Of a stretch of 36,476 nt of DNA, positions 1 through 8,885 are shown piece after piece. Source of the DNA: Acidobacteriota bacterium (GTDB lineage Bacteria; Acidobacteriota; Thermoanaerobaculia; Thermoanaerobaculales; Thermoanaerobaculaceae). Numbering within the stretch: position 1 is the first letter of the stretch; each line of letters opens with the position of its first letter. Below the pieces are notes generated by a model. It had not been told where the DNA came from. It saw nothing but the letters and a program-made list of their open reading frames with translations, and ran no database searches. The translations under genes and the position numbers were made by a program. The stretch is taken from the NCBI GenBank assembly GCA_004298115.1, contig SCRJ01000176.1:1-36476 (forward strand). The letters are read 5' to 3'.

Positions 1-10
1 TATCGTCGAG

Positions 11-146
11 CTTCTCGTCTTCGAGGGAGGTTGTGGAGGCCGCGCGGCCTGCGGCCGGCGCGACCGGTTCGGAGCACTGACCACGGACCACGGACCACGG
101 ACCACGTCTTTCCGGAGTCCGGGGCCCGGACCCCGGACCCCGGTCC
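11..146 (-). repeat. Dispersed GC-rich repeat, left copy, abutting the EamA stop codon
   Basis: Read on the minus strand, the repeat starts directly after the TGA of the EamA gene. It has three parts: a GGACC/CCGGGG module containing the near-palindrome GTCCGGGGCCCGGAC (117-131), the bridge AAAGACGTGG, and four tandem GGACCACGG-type units (about 77-106). A GC-rich tail follows with GCGCCGGCCGCAGGCCGCG and CCTCCCTCG. The same modules in the same order lie after the APC permease stop at 36103-36240. The copy may run past the left edge of the window. It encodes nothing convincing. Confidence 0.7.
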
Positions 147-1019
147 TCACAGGGTGACGAGGAGGATGCCGGCGATGGCGAGTGCGGAGGCGAAGAGCTT
201 TCGGCGGGTGAACGGCTCGTGGAGGAAGACGGCGGCCAGGATCAGGACGTAGACGGTGCTCGACTGGTTGAGGATCGCCGCGACGCCGACCTTGGTGTAC
301 TTCATGCCGGCGATCCAGAAGATGAGCGCGAGGTAGGAGCCGAGCACCGCGGCGGGGAGGGACACCCGCCATGTGTGCGACGGGCGGAAGACCTCCAGGT
401 ACTCCCGCCGCCGCGGCGAGAGCAGCGCGATCGGTCCCATCACCAGGAGGCAGCCGACCTGCCGCACGGCGGTGGCCCACAGCACCGGCGAGTGGTCGAG
501 GACGGGCTTGGCGATGACGATGCCGAGCGCGAGCGCGACCATCGCGAGCACGCCCCACACCACGCCCAGGGCGATCTGGCGAGCGGGGACGCCCGCGGGT
601 GGCGCGTGCCCGGAGGCGGCGAGAACGCCGATGATGACGAGCGCCATGCCGAGGAGTTGCAGCGCCGAGAGGTGTTCGCCCAGCAGCACGGTGGCGAAGA
701 GCACGGTCAGGGGCGCGTACAGGCAGTCGATGATCGCCGAGATGCCGGCCCCGACCGCGTTCAGGCTCATGTGGAACAGGGTGTCCGACGTGGCGATCGC
801 GATGATGCCGGACGCGAACAGGATCAACACGTCGGCGAGCGAACCCCGGCTCCACCCCGCCTCCCCGGCCAGCACCACCGTCGGCAGCAGCAGCGCGGTC
901 GAGACCACCACGCGGAACAGGTTCAGGGCAAACGGCGGGACGCTCTCCCCCGAGCGCTTGAGGAGGATGACGGCCACCGCCCAGACCACGGCGGTCAGCA
1001 GCGCGAAGAACTCACCCAC
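147..1019 (-). CDS. EamA/DMT-family permease
   Basis: A 290-residue integral membrane protein of the drug/metabolite transporter superfamily, probably an inner-membrane exporter of a small metabolite; the substrate cannot be told. About ten hydrophobic segments are visible in two similar halves, the usual two-EamA-domain plan, and the length is normal. The N-terminus (MGEFFALLTAVVWAVAVILL) and the repeat-half motif with ALGIVIAKPVLDHSPVLWAT are typical. The start is GTG at 1019. The gene is the last of a minus-strand run behind smc and the ligase-like gene, 63 nt after the latter. Its stop codon sits on the border of the dispersed repeat at 11-146. Confidence 0.85.
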   Translation of the reverse strand: MGEFFALLTAVVWAVAVILLKRSGESVPPFALNLFRVVVSTALLLPTVVLAGEAGWSRGSLADVLILFASGIIAIATSDTLFHMSLNAVGAGISAIIDCLYAPLTVLFATVLLGEHLSALQLLGMALVIIGVLAASGHAPPAGVPARQIALGVVWGVLAMVALALGIVIAKPVLDHSPVLWATAVRQVGCLLVMGPIALLSPRRREYLEVFRPSHTWRVSLPAAVLGSYLALIFWIAGMKYTKVGVAAILNQSSTVYVLILAAVFLHEPFTRRKLFASALAIAGILLVTL

Positions 1020-1082
1020 GAGCCGCCCACCCGCTCAGGGCCGGGCCGGAGCACACGACGAAGGCATGCGGGCGCCGTCCCT

Positions 1083-2894
1083 TCATGGGGTGGCGGCGGG
1101 CGTGCCCTGGTACATCCACGCGTGTTCGGGCCCGTACCCGGACGCGTCGAGGCGGCGGCGCAACGCGCGCGACAGCGTCGGGTCGGTGATCGCGCGGAAC
1201 ACCGCGGGGTTGAGCCGCACGGCTTGTTCCAGGCGGCTCATGCCGGCCTCCTCGTCGCCCGACGCGAGCAGCGCCATGCCGAGGTCGAAGCGCACTTCGG
1301 GGCGGTCGGCGAGGTCCAGCGCGCGGGAGAAGCTCGCGAGCGCCGCGCGGGTGTCGCCCGCCTCGAGCGCGAGGTTTCCGAGGATCACGTCGGCTTGCCA
1401 GGAGTAGGGCCGCCAGAACGCCAGGCGCCGGAGGTTCGCGAAGGCCGTGCGCGCCAGCGCGGTCTTGACCGGCGAGCGCGCCGGCGTCGCGCGCAGGGTG
1501 CTGACCAGCACCTGGCCCTGTTCGAACGCGGTGTCGGCGCGGTACCGCTGCCACACGGTCGCGAGCACCGCCCCGGCGAGGAGCCCGATCGCCAGCAGCC
1601 GGACGCGCTCCGGCCAGCGCCCGCTCGTCGGGGGCGGCGGCAGCGGCGGCAGCGCGAGCGCGGCCAGCACCGCCCACTGGGCGGCGATCGCCGCCAGGTG
1701 GAGAGGGAACTGGGCGAACCCCACGACGAGCGCGGCGGCGCCGAGGGGCGCGCCGTCCAGGAGGCCCCGGCCATGGCCCTCCCGCCGGCGCAGCGCGAAC
1801 GCCGCGCCGGCGGCCGCGAGGGCGAGGCCGACGAGCCCCGTTTCGGCGACGTACTGCAGCAGGTCGTTGTGCGCCTCGCCGAAGCCGGTGACGAGGCCGA
1901 GGACGCGGCCGCGGGCGGCGAGCGCATCCGGGCTCTGAAAGCGGAACGAGTTGGCCTCGAACAGGCCGAAGCCGACGCCGGTCAGCGGCCGCGCGGCGAT
2001 CATCGCGCCGGCGGCCGCGAACGCCGCGCCGCGCGCGCTGCCGAGCCAGATGAGGCCGCCGCTTCGGGCCTCGGTGACGGCGGTCCGCATCCGGCCCGCG
2101 AGCGGCGTCAGGGCGAACGCGACGATCGCCGCCGCCGCGACGCCTCCGGCAACGGGAAGACGCCAACGCCGCGGCGCCGCCCGCCACCCCACCGCCAGCC
2201 CGCCGGCGGCGAGCGCGAGCGCGCCGGTGATCGTGCGCGTGCCGAGCACGACGCCGGCGAGCAGGGCCGCGCCGGCCCACCAGATGGGCCGCCGCCGCCG
2301 TGCCGCGAGCGCGCGCTGGGCGGCGAGCAGCGCAGGCAGTACCAGGAAGGTCGCCACGTCGGCGGGGTTGCCGAGGGTCCCGATCCAGTCGTAGCGCCCG
2401 GCCATGCCGGCGAATTGGCGGAAGACCTCCGGCTGCCACGACGGCCGCAGGAAGAGGATGACGAGCACGGCCTCGATCACGCCCGCCCAGACCACCAGGC
2501 GCGCGAGCGAGCGGCGACGTTCCTCGGAGAGCTGGCGGACCGCACCCCAGCCGAGCGCCGCGAACGCGAGAGGCACGAGGTTGCCCAGGGCGCGGACCGG
2601 CTCGGAACAGGCGACGGCGCTGAGGACGCCGCCGGCGAGCACGCCGGCCCACGGGGCCCACCACCGATCGCGCCACGCCGTGCCGCCCAGGTTGCCGATC
2701 GCGAACACCGCCGCGAGCACGCCCCAGCCCGCCAGGGCCAGCTCGCTCTTCGGCCCGCGGAACATGTCGAGGGCGCGGCTGTCGAACACGAGCGGGAGGG
2801 CGAGCACCAGCCCCGCCGCGGTGAGGAAGACGAGGGCCGCGAGGAGGCGGGCGCCGGGGGCGGGCTCGGGGGCGGCGGCGCGAGCGCGGCCCAC
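1083..2894 (-). CDS. O-antigen ligase/polymerase-like membrane protein with C-terminal TPR
   Basis: A 603-residue polytopic protein. About ten or more hydrophobic segments fill residues 15-430, including a Wzy_C/O-antigen-ligase-like central part with a long periplasmic loop (GVGFGLFEANSF, then FGEAHNDLLQ, the usual H-N-D signature after the loop). The C-terminal part (about 490-585) reads as TPR-like helices, for example LASFSRALDLADRPEVRFDL and a second repeat ending in EQAVRLNP. Members of this family transfer or polymerise undecaprenyl-linked glycans at the periplasmic face, so a role in surface polysaccharide or protein glycosylation is likely. The start is GTG 2894, only 2 nt after the smc stop, with GGAG inside the end of smc as ribosome binding site. 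It is therefore translationally coupled to smc. Confidence 0.75.
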   Translation of the reverse strand: MGRARAAAPEPAPGARLLAALVFLTAAGLVLALPLVFDSRALDMFRGPKSELALAGWGVLAAVFAIGNLGGTAWRDRWWAPWAGVLAGGVLSAVACSEPVRALGNLVPLAFAALGWGAVRQLSEERRRSLARLVVWAGVIEAVLVILFLRPSWQPEVFRQFAGMAGRYDWIGTLGNPADVATFLVLPALLAAQRALAARRRRPIWWAGAALLAGVVLGTRTITGALALAAGGLAVGWRAAPRRWRLPVAGGVAAAAIVAFALTPLAGRMRTAVTEARSGGLIWLGSARGAAFAAAGAMIAARPLTGVGFGLFEANSFRFQSPDALAARGRVLGLVTGFGEAHNDLLQYVAETGLVGLALAAAGAAFALRRREGHGRGLLDGAPLGAAALVVGFAQFPLHLAAIAAQWAVLAALALPPLPPPPTSGRWPERVRLLAIGLLAGAVLATVWQRYRADTAFEQGQVLVSTLRATPARSPVKTALARTAFANLRRLAFWRPYSWQADVILGNLALEAGDTRAALASFSRALDLADRPEVRFDLGMALLASGDEEAGMSRLEQAVRLNPAVFRAITDPTLSRALRRRLDASGYGPEHAWMYQGTPAATP

Positions 2895-2896
2895 GG

Positions 2897-5800
2897 CTAC
2901 TCCTCCAGGCGCACGGACACGATGCGCGACACGCCGGACTCCGCCATGGTGACGCCGTAGAGCACGTCGGCGTGCGCCATCGTGCGGCGGTTGTGGGTGA
3001 TGAGCAGGAACTGCGTGCCGCCGCTCATCTCGCGCAGCAGCCCGGCGAGGCGCTCGACGTTGGCGTCGTCGAGAGGAGCGTCCACCTCGTCGAGCAGGCA
3101 GAACGGCGCCGGGCGGATGCGGAACAGCGCCAGCAGGAGCGCGACCGCGGCGAGCGCCTTCTCGCCGCCGGACAGGAGCAGGACCGACTGCGCGTGTTTC
3201 CCCGGCGGCCGCACGCGGATCTCGATCCCGCTCTCGAGCGGCGCGTCCGGGTCGGAGAGCTCGGCTTTCGCCTCGCCGCCGCCGAACAGGCGGCGGAAGA
3301 CGTCGTCGAACGCGATGTTGACCTCGGCGAGGGTGGCGAGGAAGCGCTCGGCGCAGGTGGCGTCGAGTTCCTTGACCGTCCCGCCCAGCGATTCCATCGA
3401 GCGTTCGAGGTCGCGACGCTGTTCCTTGAGGAACTCGTGCCGCCGCTCGAGCTCATCGCGCTCGGTCACCGCCAGCTCGTTGACCGGACCGAGCGTCTCG
3501 AGCTCCGCGGCGAGCGTCTGCTCGCGAACCTCGAGATCGGGGACGGCGTCGAGCGGAGGCGGCTCGGGAAGCTCGGCCTGACCGGCCAGGGTGAGCGCGA
3601 TCGCCTCCTCGAGCCGCTCACGGGCCCCGCTGGCCTCCGCCAGCGCGAGGCGTGCCGCGTGCGCCGCGTCGCGGGCCGCGAGGTGCGCGCTCCGGCGCTG
3701 CTCCTCCTCGACGGCCGCGGCATCGACCCGCTGCCGGATCACCTCGACGTCCGCGGTGAAGCGCTCGACTTCCCGGTGGGAGGCGTTCCGCTGCGCGAGA
3801 AGCTCCTCGAGTTCGGCGCGCGCGGCGGCGGCGGCGTTGCCGGCCGCGGCGGCACGCTCGGCCTGGGCTCGCGCGTCCTCGCGCGTGGCCGCCTCGCGGC
3901 GCTGCAACTCCTGCAGCTCGTCGCGGTGGCGGTCGAGGTCGCGCCGCGCGGCGCCGAGGCGCTCCCGCGCCACGGCTTCAGCGCCGCGGGCGCGCTCGGC
4001 CTCGGCTCGTGCGGCGCCGGCGGCCTCACGGGCGCGGTCGGCGTCGCGGGCGAGGGCGTCGACCTCGGCCTCCATCTCGGAGGCGCGCGTGCCGAGCCGC
4101 TCGACCTCCTCACGCGCCACGGTCAACCGTCCGGCGAGCGCGGCGCTCTCCTCGGCGAGTCGGGCAAGCTCGGCGGCGAGCGCCTCCATCTCGCGCTCGA
4201 GGCGCTCGCGCTCGCGCTGGAGAGAGGTGCGGGCGGACGAGGCGGAAGCGAGCGCTTCGGCGGCGGCCCTGGCCGCCGCGTCGCGGTCGGCAAGCCGCGG
4301 CCCGAGCTCGGCGAGTTGTCGCTTCACCTGCTCGAGGGCGACCGAACTCTCGTCCTCGCGGGCCGCGGCGGCGGCCTCGGCGGCCGCGACGTCCCGCTCG
4401 CGCAGGCGGAGCTCGAGAGCGCCGGGAGCGGCGGCGCGCATCCCGGGAAGCTCGAGCAGTGCGCCGCGCCGGCGACCGCCGCCGGGGAGCAGCACCACGA
4501 GGTCGGGGTCGGCGGCCGCGAGCTCGCGGGCATGGTCGAGGTCACGCGCGACGTCGGCGCGCGGCAGCGCGGCGGACAACCATCCGAGGTGCTCGGCCGC
4601 CGCGGCGCCCTGGGCGAGCAGCGGAGAGGGCCGGCCTGCCAGTGTGGAATCGGCCACCACGACCGCGAGCTTGCCCTCGATCGTCGGCGCCTGGGCGACG
4701 AGCCGCTGCGCGGTCTCCTCGTCGGCGCAGACGGGGAGGTTCAGCAGCTCGCCGTACGCTCGGTCGAGGAGCTTGGCGGCCTCGGGCGCCGGCGCGAGGA
4801 AGTCCGCGACGGTTCCCAGGAGCTTCTCCGCCGGCAGTGCGCGCGAGAGTGCGGCCGGCAGGGCGCGCGCCTCGGCGAGGAGGCGCGCCAGGCCCTCACG
4901 CTCGTGGCGCGCCTGCCAGCGCTCGTGGCCGGCGCGGTCGCGTGCCGCGGTCAGCTCGGACGCGCGCGCGGCGAGCGTGTCCTGCCGGGCGCGCAGCTCC
5001 TCGCGCTCGGTCTCGAGCGTGCGCGCGGCGGCGGCGGCGGCACTCTCTCGGCCGGCCGCCTCCTGCTCGCCGCTGCCGACCTCGGCGAGGTGCGCCGAGA
5101 GCCGCTCGTGCTCCGCGCCGAGGCGCGTGCTCTGGTACGCGTCCTGCTCGAGCTCGACCTCGAGCCGGTGGACGCGGTTCTTCGCCTCGGACGCCGCGGC
5201 GACGGCGGCCAGCAACGTCCGCCGCGCTTCCTCGGCTCCAGCCCCGGCGGCGCGCGCGCCAGCCTCGGTGGTTTCGGCCGCCGCCGCGGCGTCCTTCGCC
5301 TGACGCTCGTGGCCCGCGAGGGTACCCTCGGCGCCCGCGAGCGCCCCGGTGAGCGCGGACCCCTGCCGGGCGAGTGCCTGCGCGGCGGCGGCGAGGCGAT
5401 CGGCCTCGACGACGGCCGCCTCGCGCCGGGCGGCCGCCTCCGCGGTCTCGCGCCGGGCCGCTTCTTCTTCCGCTTCGCGCCGTTGCGACAGGGCGTCGCT
5501 CCGGGCCTCCTGATCGCGAGCGGCGGTGAGGCGCTCCTGTCCACCGTCGAGATCGCGACGCAGCGCCGCGAGGGCGGCATCGGCGCTCGCGAGCGCGGCC
5601 GCGGCCTCGGCCTCGGCGAGGCCCGCGGCCGTCAGCGCCTCCTGCCGCGCCCCGACCTCCGCCAGGAGCACCGCGCGCCGTCCGGCGAACAGTGCGGCGC
5701 GCACCTCGGCGAGCGCGGTGCGCAGCTCGCGGTGCTTCTCGGCGCGGCGCGCCTGACGGCGCGCCTGTTCGAGCGCGCGCTTGACCTCGGCCGCCACGTC

Positions 5801-6385
5801 CGCCAGACGCAGGAGGTTGGCGCTGGTCTCGGCGAGTTTCAGCTCGGCCTCGTGGCGGCGCACGCGGAACTTCGTGATCCCGGCGGCCTCTTCGAACAGC
5901 GAGCGCCGCTCGGTCGCCTTCACCGACAGCACCTGGCCGATGCGCCCCTGTTCGATGATGGCGTAGGCGCGGGTGCCGAGCCCCGCATCCATCAACTCGT
6001 CCATCACGTCCTTCAGGCGCACGCGCCGTCCCTGCATGCGGTACTCGGAGGTGCCGTCGCGCATGACCCGGCGGGCGACCGCGAGCCGGCCGTCGGTCTC
6101 CGGCCAGCGGCCGTCGGGCGAGGCCAGCGTCAGCGTCACCTCGGCCGCGCCGAGAGCGGGACGGCTGGGGGCGCCCGCGAAGATCACGTCCGCCATGTTC
6201 TGCGAGCGCAGCAGGCGCGCCGACTGCTCCCCCAGCACCCAGGCGATCGAGTCGGAGATGTTCGACTTGCCCGAGCCGTTGGGGCCGACGATGGCGATGA
6301 TCGCGCCGGGAAACGACAACTCCACCCTGGCCGCGAACGACTTGAACCCCTCCAGGGTGAGCGAGGCGAGACGAACCGATCCCAT
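2897..6385 (-). CDS. smc: Chromosome segregation protein SMC
   Basis: A 1162-residue SMC ATPase, the normal length, that organises and segregates the chromosome with ScpA/ScpB (not in this window). The N-terminus has LEGFKSF and the Walker A GPNGSGKSN (about residues 34-42). A long Ala/Glu/Arg-rich coiled coil follows, with a hinge near residues 480-640, then a second coiled coil. The C-terminal head has the ABC signature LLSGGEKAL, the Walker B PAPFCLLDEVDAPLDD and the D/H-loop region LLITHNRRTM. The reading frame stays open far upstream, but ATG 6385 gives the canonical start just before the first beta strand. No clear Shine-Dalgarno is seen; TACCAT lies 13 nt upstream. The amrS gene ends 77 nt upstream on the same strand. 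Confidence 0.95.
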   Translation of the reverse strand: MGSVRLASLTLEGFKSFAARVELSFPGAIIAIVGPNGSGKSNISDSIAWVLGEQSARLLRSQNMADVIFAGAPSRPALGAAEVTLTLASPDGRWPETDGRLAVARRVMRDGTSEYRMQGRRVRLKDVMDELMDAGLGTRAYAIIEQGRIGQVLSVKATERRSLFEEAAGITKFRVRRHEAELKLAETSANLLRLADVAAEVKRALEQARRQARRAEKHRELRTALAEVRAALFAGRRAVLLAEVGARQEALTAAGLAEAEAAAALASADAALAALRRDLDGGQERLTAARDQEARSDALSQRREAEEEAARRETAEAAARREAAVVEADRLAAAAQALARQGSALTGALAGAEGTLAGHERQAKDAAAAAETTEAGARAAGAGAEEARRTLLAAVAAASEAKNRVHRLEVELEQDAYQSTRLGAEHERLSAHLAEVGSGEQEAAGRESAAAAAARTLETEREELRARQDTLAARASELTAARDRAGHERWQARHEREGLARLLAEARALPAALSRALPAEKLLGTVADFLAPAPEAAKLLDRAYGELLNLPVCADEETAQRLVAQAPTIEGKLAVVVADSTLAGRPSPLLAQGAAAAEHLGWLSAALPRADVARDLDHARELAAADPDLVVLLPGGGRRRGALLELPGMRAAAPGALELRLRERDVAAAEAAAAAREDESSVALEQVKRQLAELGPRLADRDAAARAAAEALASASSARTSLQRERERLEREMEALAAELARLAEESAALAGRLTVAREEVERLGTRASEMEAEVDALARDADRAREAAGAARAEAERARGAEAVARERLGAARRDLDRHRDELQELQRREAATREDARAQAERAAAAGNAAAAARAELEELLAQRNASHREVERFTADVEVIRQRVDAAAVEEEQRRSAHLAARDAAHAARLALAEASGARERLEEAIALTLAGQAELPEPPPLDAVPDLEVREQTLAAELETLGPVNELAVTERDELERRHEFLKEQRRDLERSMESLGGTVKELDATCAERFLATLAEVNIAFDDVFRRLFGGGEAKAELSDPDAPLESGIEIRVRPPGKHAQSVLLLSGGEKALAAVALLLALFRIRPAPFCLLDEVDAPLDDANVERLAGLLREMSGGTQFLLITHNRRTMAHADVLYGVTMAESGVSRIVSVRLEE

Positions 6386-6462
6386 CGTCGAACGCGAGAT
6401 GGTACCACCGATCCAGGGCGCGAACCCCGCGGCGAACGGCCGGCCGGTGGCCTGCGAAAGCG

Positions 6463-7518
6463 CTACGCCGGGTGTCGCGCCCAACGGCCGGCCACGGCGG
6501 CGCCGCACGCCGGGCAGGCGCCGGCCGGGGTGATGCGCTTCTGGAGCACCGTGAAGCCGGACCGCCGCACCAGGGTCGCGCCGCACGAGGGGCAGCGGGT
6601 GTCCTCGAGGCCGTCCGCGCGGCCGGGGACGTTGCCGGCGTACACGTAGCGCAGGCCCGCCTCGCGCCCGATCTCGGCGGCGGTCACGAGCGTCGCGACC
6701 GGGGTCGCCGGGACGTCGGCCATCTTGTAGTCGGGGTGGAACGCGGTCACGTGCCAGGGCACGTCGGGCGAGACGCCGGCGAGGAAGCCGGCGATCGACG
6801 CGAGCTCCGCGGCGGAGTCGTTGAGCCCGGGCACGATCAGCGTGACCACCTCGACCCAGATCGCGCGGGCGGCGAGGCCGGCGATCGTGTCGAGGACCGC
6901 CTGCAGCTTGCCGCCGAGCGCGGCGTAGGTCGCGGTCGAGATCGCCTTGAGGTCGACCTTGCAGGCGTCGAGGACCGGCGCCAGGTAATCGAGCACCTCG
7001 GGGGTGGCGTGACCGTTGGACACGAACGCGGTCACGAGGCCCGCCCGCTTCGCCTGCGCGAACACGTCGTGCGCCCACTCGGCCGTGATCAGAGGCTCGT
7101 TGTAGGTCGAGGCGATGATCTCGCAGCGGCGCTCGACCGCCGCCGCCACCAGCGCCTCGGGGCTGGCCGGTTCGGCGTCGTCGCCGGCGCGAGGGTCGCG
7201 CAGCGCCTGCGAGGTGAACCAGTTCTGGCAGTAGGCGCAGTGCAGATCGCAGCCGAGCATGCCGAACGACAGCGCGCGCGCCCCGGGGAGCAGGTGGAAG
7301 AACGGCTTCTTCTCGACCGGATCGATCGCGACGCCGGCGGCGTATCCCCAGGGGACCCGGAGCGCGTCCCCGGCCCGCCCGCGCACCAGACAGACGCCGC
7401 GCGCGCCGTCGGCCAGCTTGCAGCGGTGGGCGCACGCCACGCACACGAGCTTGCCCGACGGATGGGGCACGGCGAGCTCGCGCCGCGCGGCGGTGAAGGC
7501 GTCAAGTGGTGTCCCCAC
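6463..7518 (-). CDS. amrS: AmmeMemoRadiSam system radical SAM enzyme
   Basis: A 351-residue radical SAM protein of the AmrS family. The N-terminal cysteine cluster (CVACAHRCKLADGARGVC, residues 26-43) is followed by the radical-SAM motif GCDLHCAYCQNW, with C90, C94 and C97 in CxxxCxxC spacing. The C-terminus has two CxxC pairs (CPSC and CPAC) forming a zinc-ribbon-like module. AmrS is known from three-protein sets with AMMECR1 (AmrA) and Memo-like (AmrB) proteins, whose reaction is not established. Neither partner is in this window. The start is GTG 7518, divergent from aroA with 74 nt between. It is followed 77 nt later by smc, perhaps on one transcript. Confidence 0.88.
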   Translation of the reverse strand: MGTPLDAFTAARRELAVPHPSGKLVCVACAHRCKLADGARGVCLVRGRAGDALRVPWGYAAGVAIDPVEKKPFFHLLPGARALSFGMLGCDLHCAYCQNWFTSQALRDPRAGDDAEPASPEALVAAAVERRCEIIASTYNEPLITAEWAHDVFAQAKRAGLVTAFVSNGHATPEVLDYLAPVLDACKVDLKAISTATYAALGGKLQAVLDTIAGLAARAIWVEVVTLIVPGLNDSAAELASIAGFLAGVSPDVPWHVTAFHPDYKMADVPATPVATLVTAAEIGREAGLRYVYAGNVPGRADGLEDTRCPSCGATLVRRSGFTVLQKRITPAGACPACGAAVAGRWARHPA

Positions 7519-7540
7519 CCGACCAATGTGCGCCGGCGGC

Positions 7541-7569
7541 TTGACGGTGGCAAGCCCCGGCCCGAGAAT
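7541..7569 (+). promoter_or_regulatory. Candidate sigma-70 promoter for aroA, overlapping a divergent amrS promoter
   Basis: On the plus strand TTGACG (7541-7546), a 17-nt spacer and GAGAAT (7564-7569) would start transcription near 7576, just before aroA. On the minus strand TTGCCA (7548-7553), 17 nt and CACATT would lie in front of amrS. The two candidates overlap, so the genes may compete for polymerase. This is by eye only, and the minus-strand -10 is weak. Confidence 0.4.
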
Positions 7570-7592
7570 CAGGTGAGCCGGCGAAGGTGGCG

Positions 7593-8885
7593 ATGAGCGG
7601 ACATGGCGAGGGCGGTCGTGTGGTGCCCCATGCCCCGCGAGGGGTCAAGGGCCGCGTCCGCGTTCCGTCATCGAAGAGCGTGACGCAGCGGGCTCTCGTG
7701 GCGGCGGCGCTGGCCGGGCCGGGTTCCGCGGTGCGCTCGCCGCTCGATGCGGAGGACCCGCGGCTGCTCTTCGCAGCGCTGCGGCAGGCGGGCTTCCTCC
7801 TGGACTGGCAGGCGGACGGGATCGTCGCCCGCGGCCGCGACCGCGTCGCGGGCGGCGAGTTCTTCCTCGGCAACAACGGCACCGGCGCCCGCTTCCTGCT
7901 CGCCCAACTCGCCGCCCTCCCAGGCCGGTGGGTGCTCGACGGCTCCGAGCGCCTGCGCGAGCGCCCGCTGGCGCCGCTGGCGGCGGCGCTGGTGCGGCTC
8001 GGCGCCCGGATCGAGCCGATGCGCGGCGCGGCGCTGGCCCTGCCGCTCGCCGTGGCCGGCCGGCCGCTCGCCGGCGGCGAGGTGGCGCTGGACGCGTCCT
8101 CCTCCAGCCAGTTCGTGTCGGCGCTGCTGCTGCTTGGCGCGGCGCTGCCCGCTGGCCTTGCGGTGCGGCTCGCGGCGCCGCCGCCGTCGCGCCCGTACCT
8201 CGACCTCACGGCGGACGTGCTGGAAGTGTTCGGCGCACGCGTCGTTGCGGACGCCTCGGGCACGGTATTTACGGTGCCGGGCGGCGGCCTCGCCGCGGCC
8301 GAGATCACGGTCGAGGGGGACTGGTCGGCGGCGGCGTTTCCGCTCGCGGCGGCGGCCGTCGCCGGCGGCGCGGTCGAGGTCGTCGGGGTGCGGTGTACGA
8401 GCCGTCAAGGCGACGCCGCCGTGCTGGCGGTGCTCGAACGGGCGGGGTGCCGCTGGACGGCCTCGCGCGAAGGCGTCGTCCTCGCCGGGCCGGCCACGAG
8501 GCCGGTGGCGGCCGACCTGCGTGACGCCCCGGACCTGTTCCCCGCGCTCGCCGTGGTGACGGCGCTGGCGGGCGGCCGCCTCGACGGCCTGCAGGGGCTG
8601 GCGGCCAAGGAGAGCGACCGGCTGGCCGTGATGGCGCGCCACCTTGCGGCGCTGGGGTTCGCGGTGGAGACCGGCGAAGGGTGGTTCGCCGCGCCCGGCG
8701 GCCGCCCCGGTCCGGCCGGTCCGACCGCGCCGCTCGACCCCGCGGCGGACCACAGGATCGCGATGGCGCTGGCGGTGGCGGGGTGTGCCGTGCCGGGCGT
8801 CCGCGTCCTCGGCCCGGGGTGCGTCGCCAAGTCGTGGCCGGGGTTCTGGGACGCGTGGGAGGCTCTGGTCGCGGAGGGCGTGTGA
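7593..8885 (+). CDS. aroA: 3-phosphoshikimate 1-carboxyvinyltransferase (EPSP synthase)
   Basis: A 430-residue cytosolic enzyme of the shikimate pathway that joins shikimate-3-phosphate and phosphoenolpyruvate to give EPSP, for chorismate and aromatic amino acids. Visible landmarks in order: [11 protein letters not shown] (substrate-binding Lys/Ser), [97 protein letters not shown] and the C-terminal [10 protein letters not shown]. The ATG at 7593 is preferred because AAGG lies 5 nt upstream; a GTG at 7587 in the same frame overlaps that site. The last codons overlap the start of the sigma-54 activator gene by 4 nt. Confidence 0.95.
   Translation: MSGHGEGGRVVPHAPRGVKGRVRVPSSKSVTQRALVAAALAGPGSAVRSPLDAEDPRLLFAALRQAGFLLDWQADGIVARGRDRVAGGEFFLGNNGTGARFLLAQLAALPGRWVLDGSERLRERPLAPLAAALVRLGARIEPMRGAALALPLAVAGRPLAGGEVALDASSSSQFVSALLLLGAALPAGLAVRLAAPPPSRPYLDLTADVLEVFGARVVADASGTVFTVPGGGLAAAEITVEGDWSAAAFPLAAAAVAGGAVEVVGVRCTSRQGDAAVLAVLERAGCRWTASREGVVLAGPATRPVAADLRDAPDLFPALAVVTALAGGRLDGLQGLAAKESDRLAVMARHLAALGFAVETGEGWFAAPGGRPGPAGPTAPLDPAADHRIAMALAVAGCAVPGVRVLGPGCVAKSWPGFWDAWEALVAEGV

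Noticed and set aside
77-106. Tandem GGACCACGG units as a possible CRISPR or iteron array
   Set aside because: The units are contiguous 9-mers without spacers, and there is no cas or rep gene. They are part of the dispersed repeat.
2972-6649. A 1225-codon plus-strand open frame opposite smc, and similar long frames opposite most genes
   Set aside because: Antisense shadows of very GC-rich coding DNA. They are low-complexity Arg/Gly/Ala/Glu products with no family motifs, while the other strand codes for intact known proteins.
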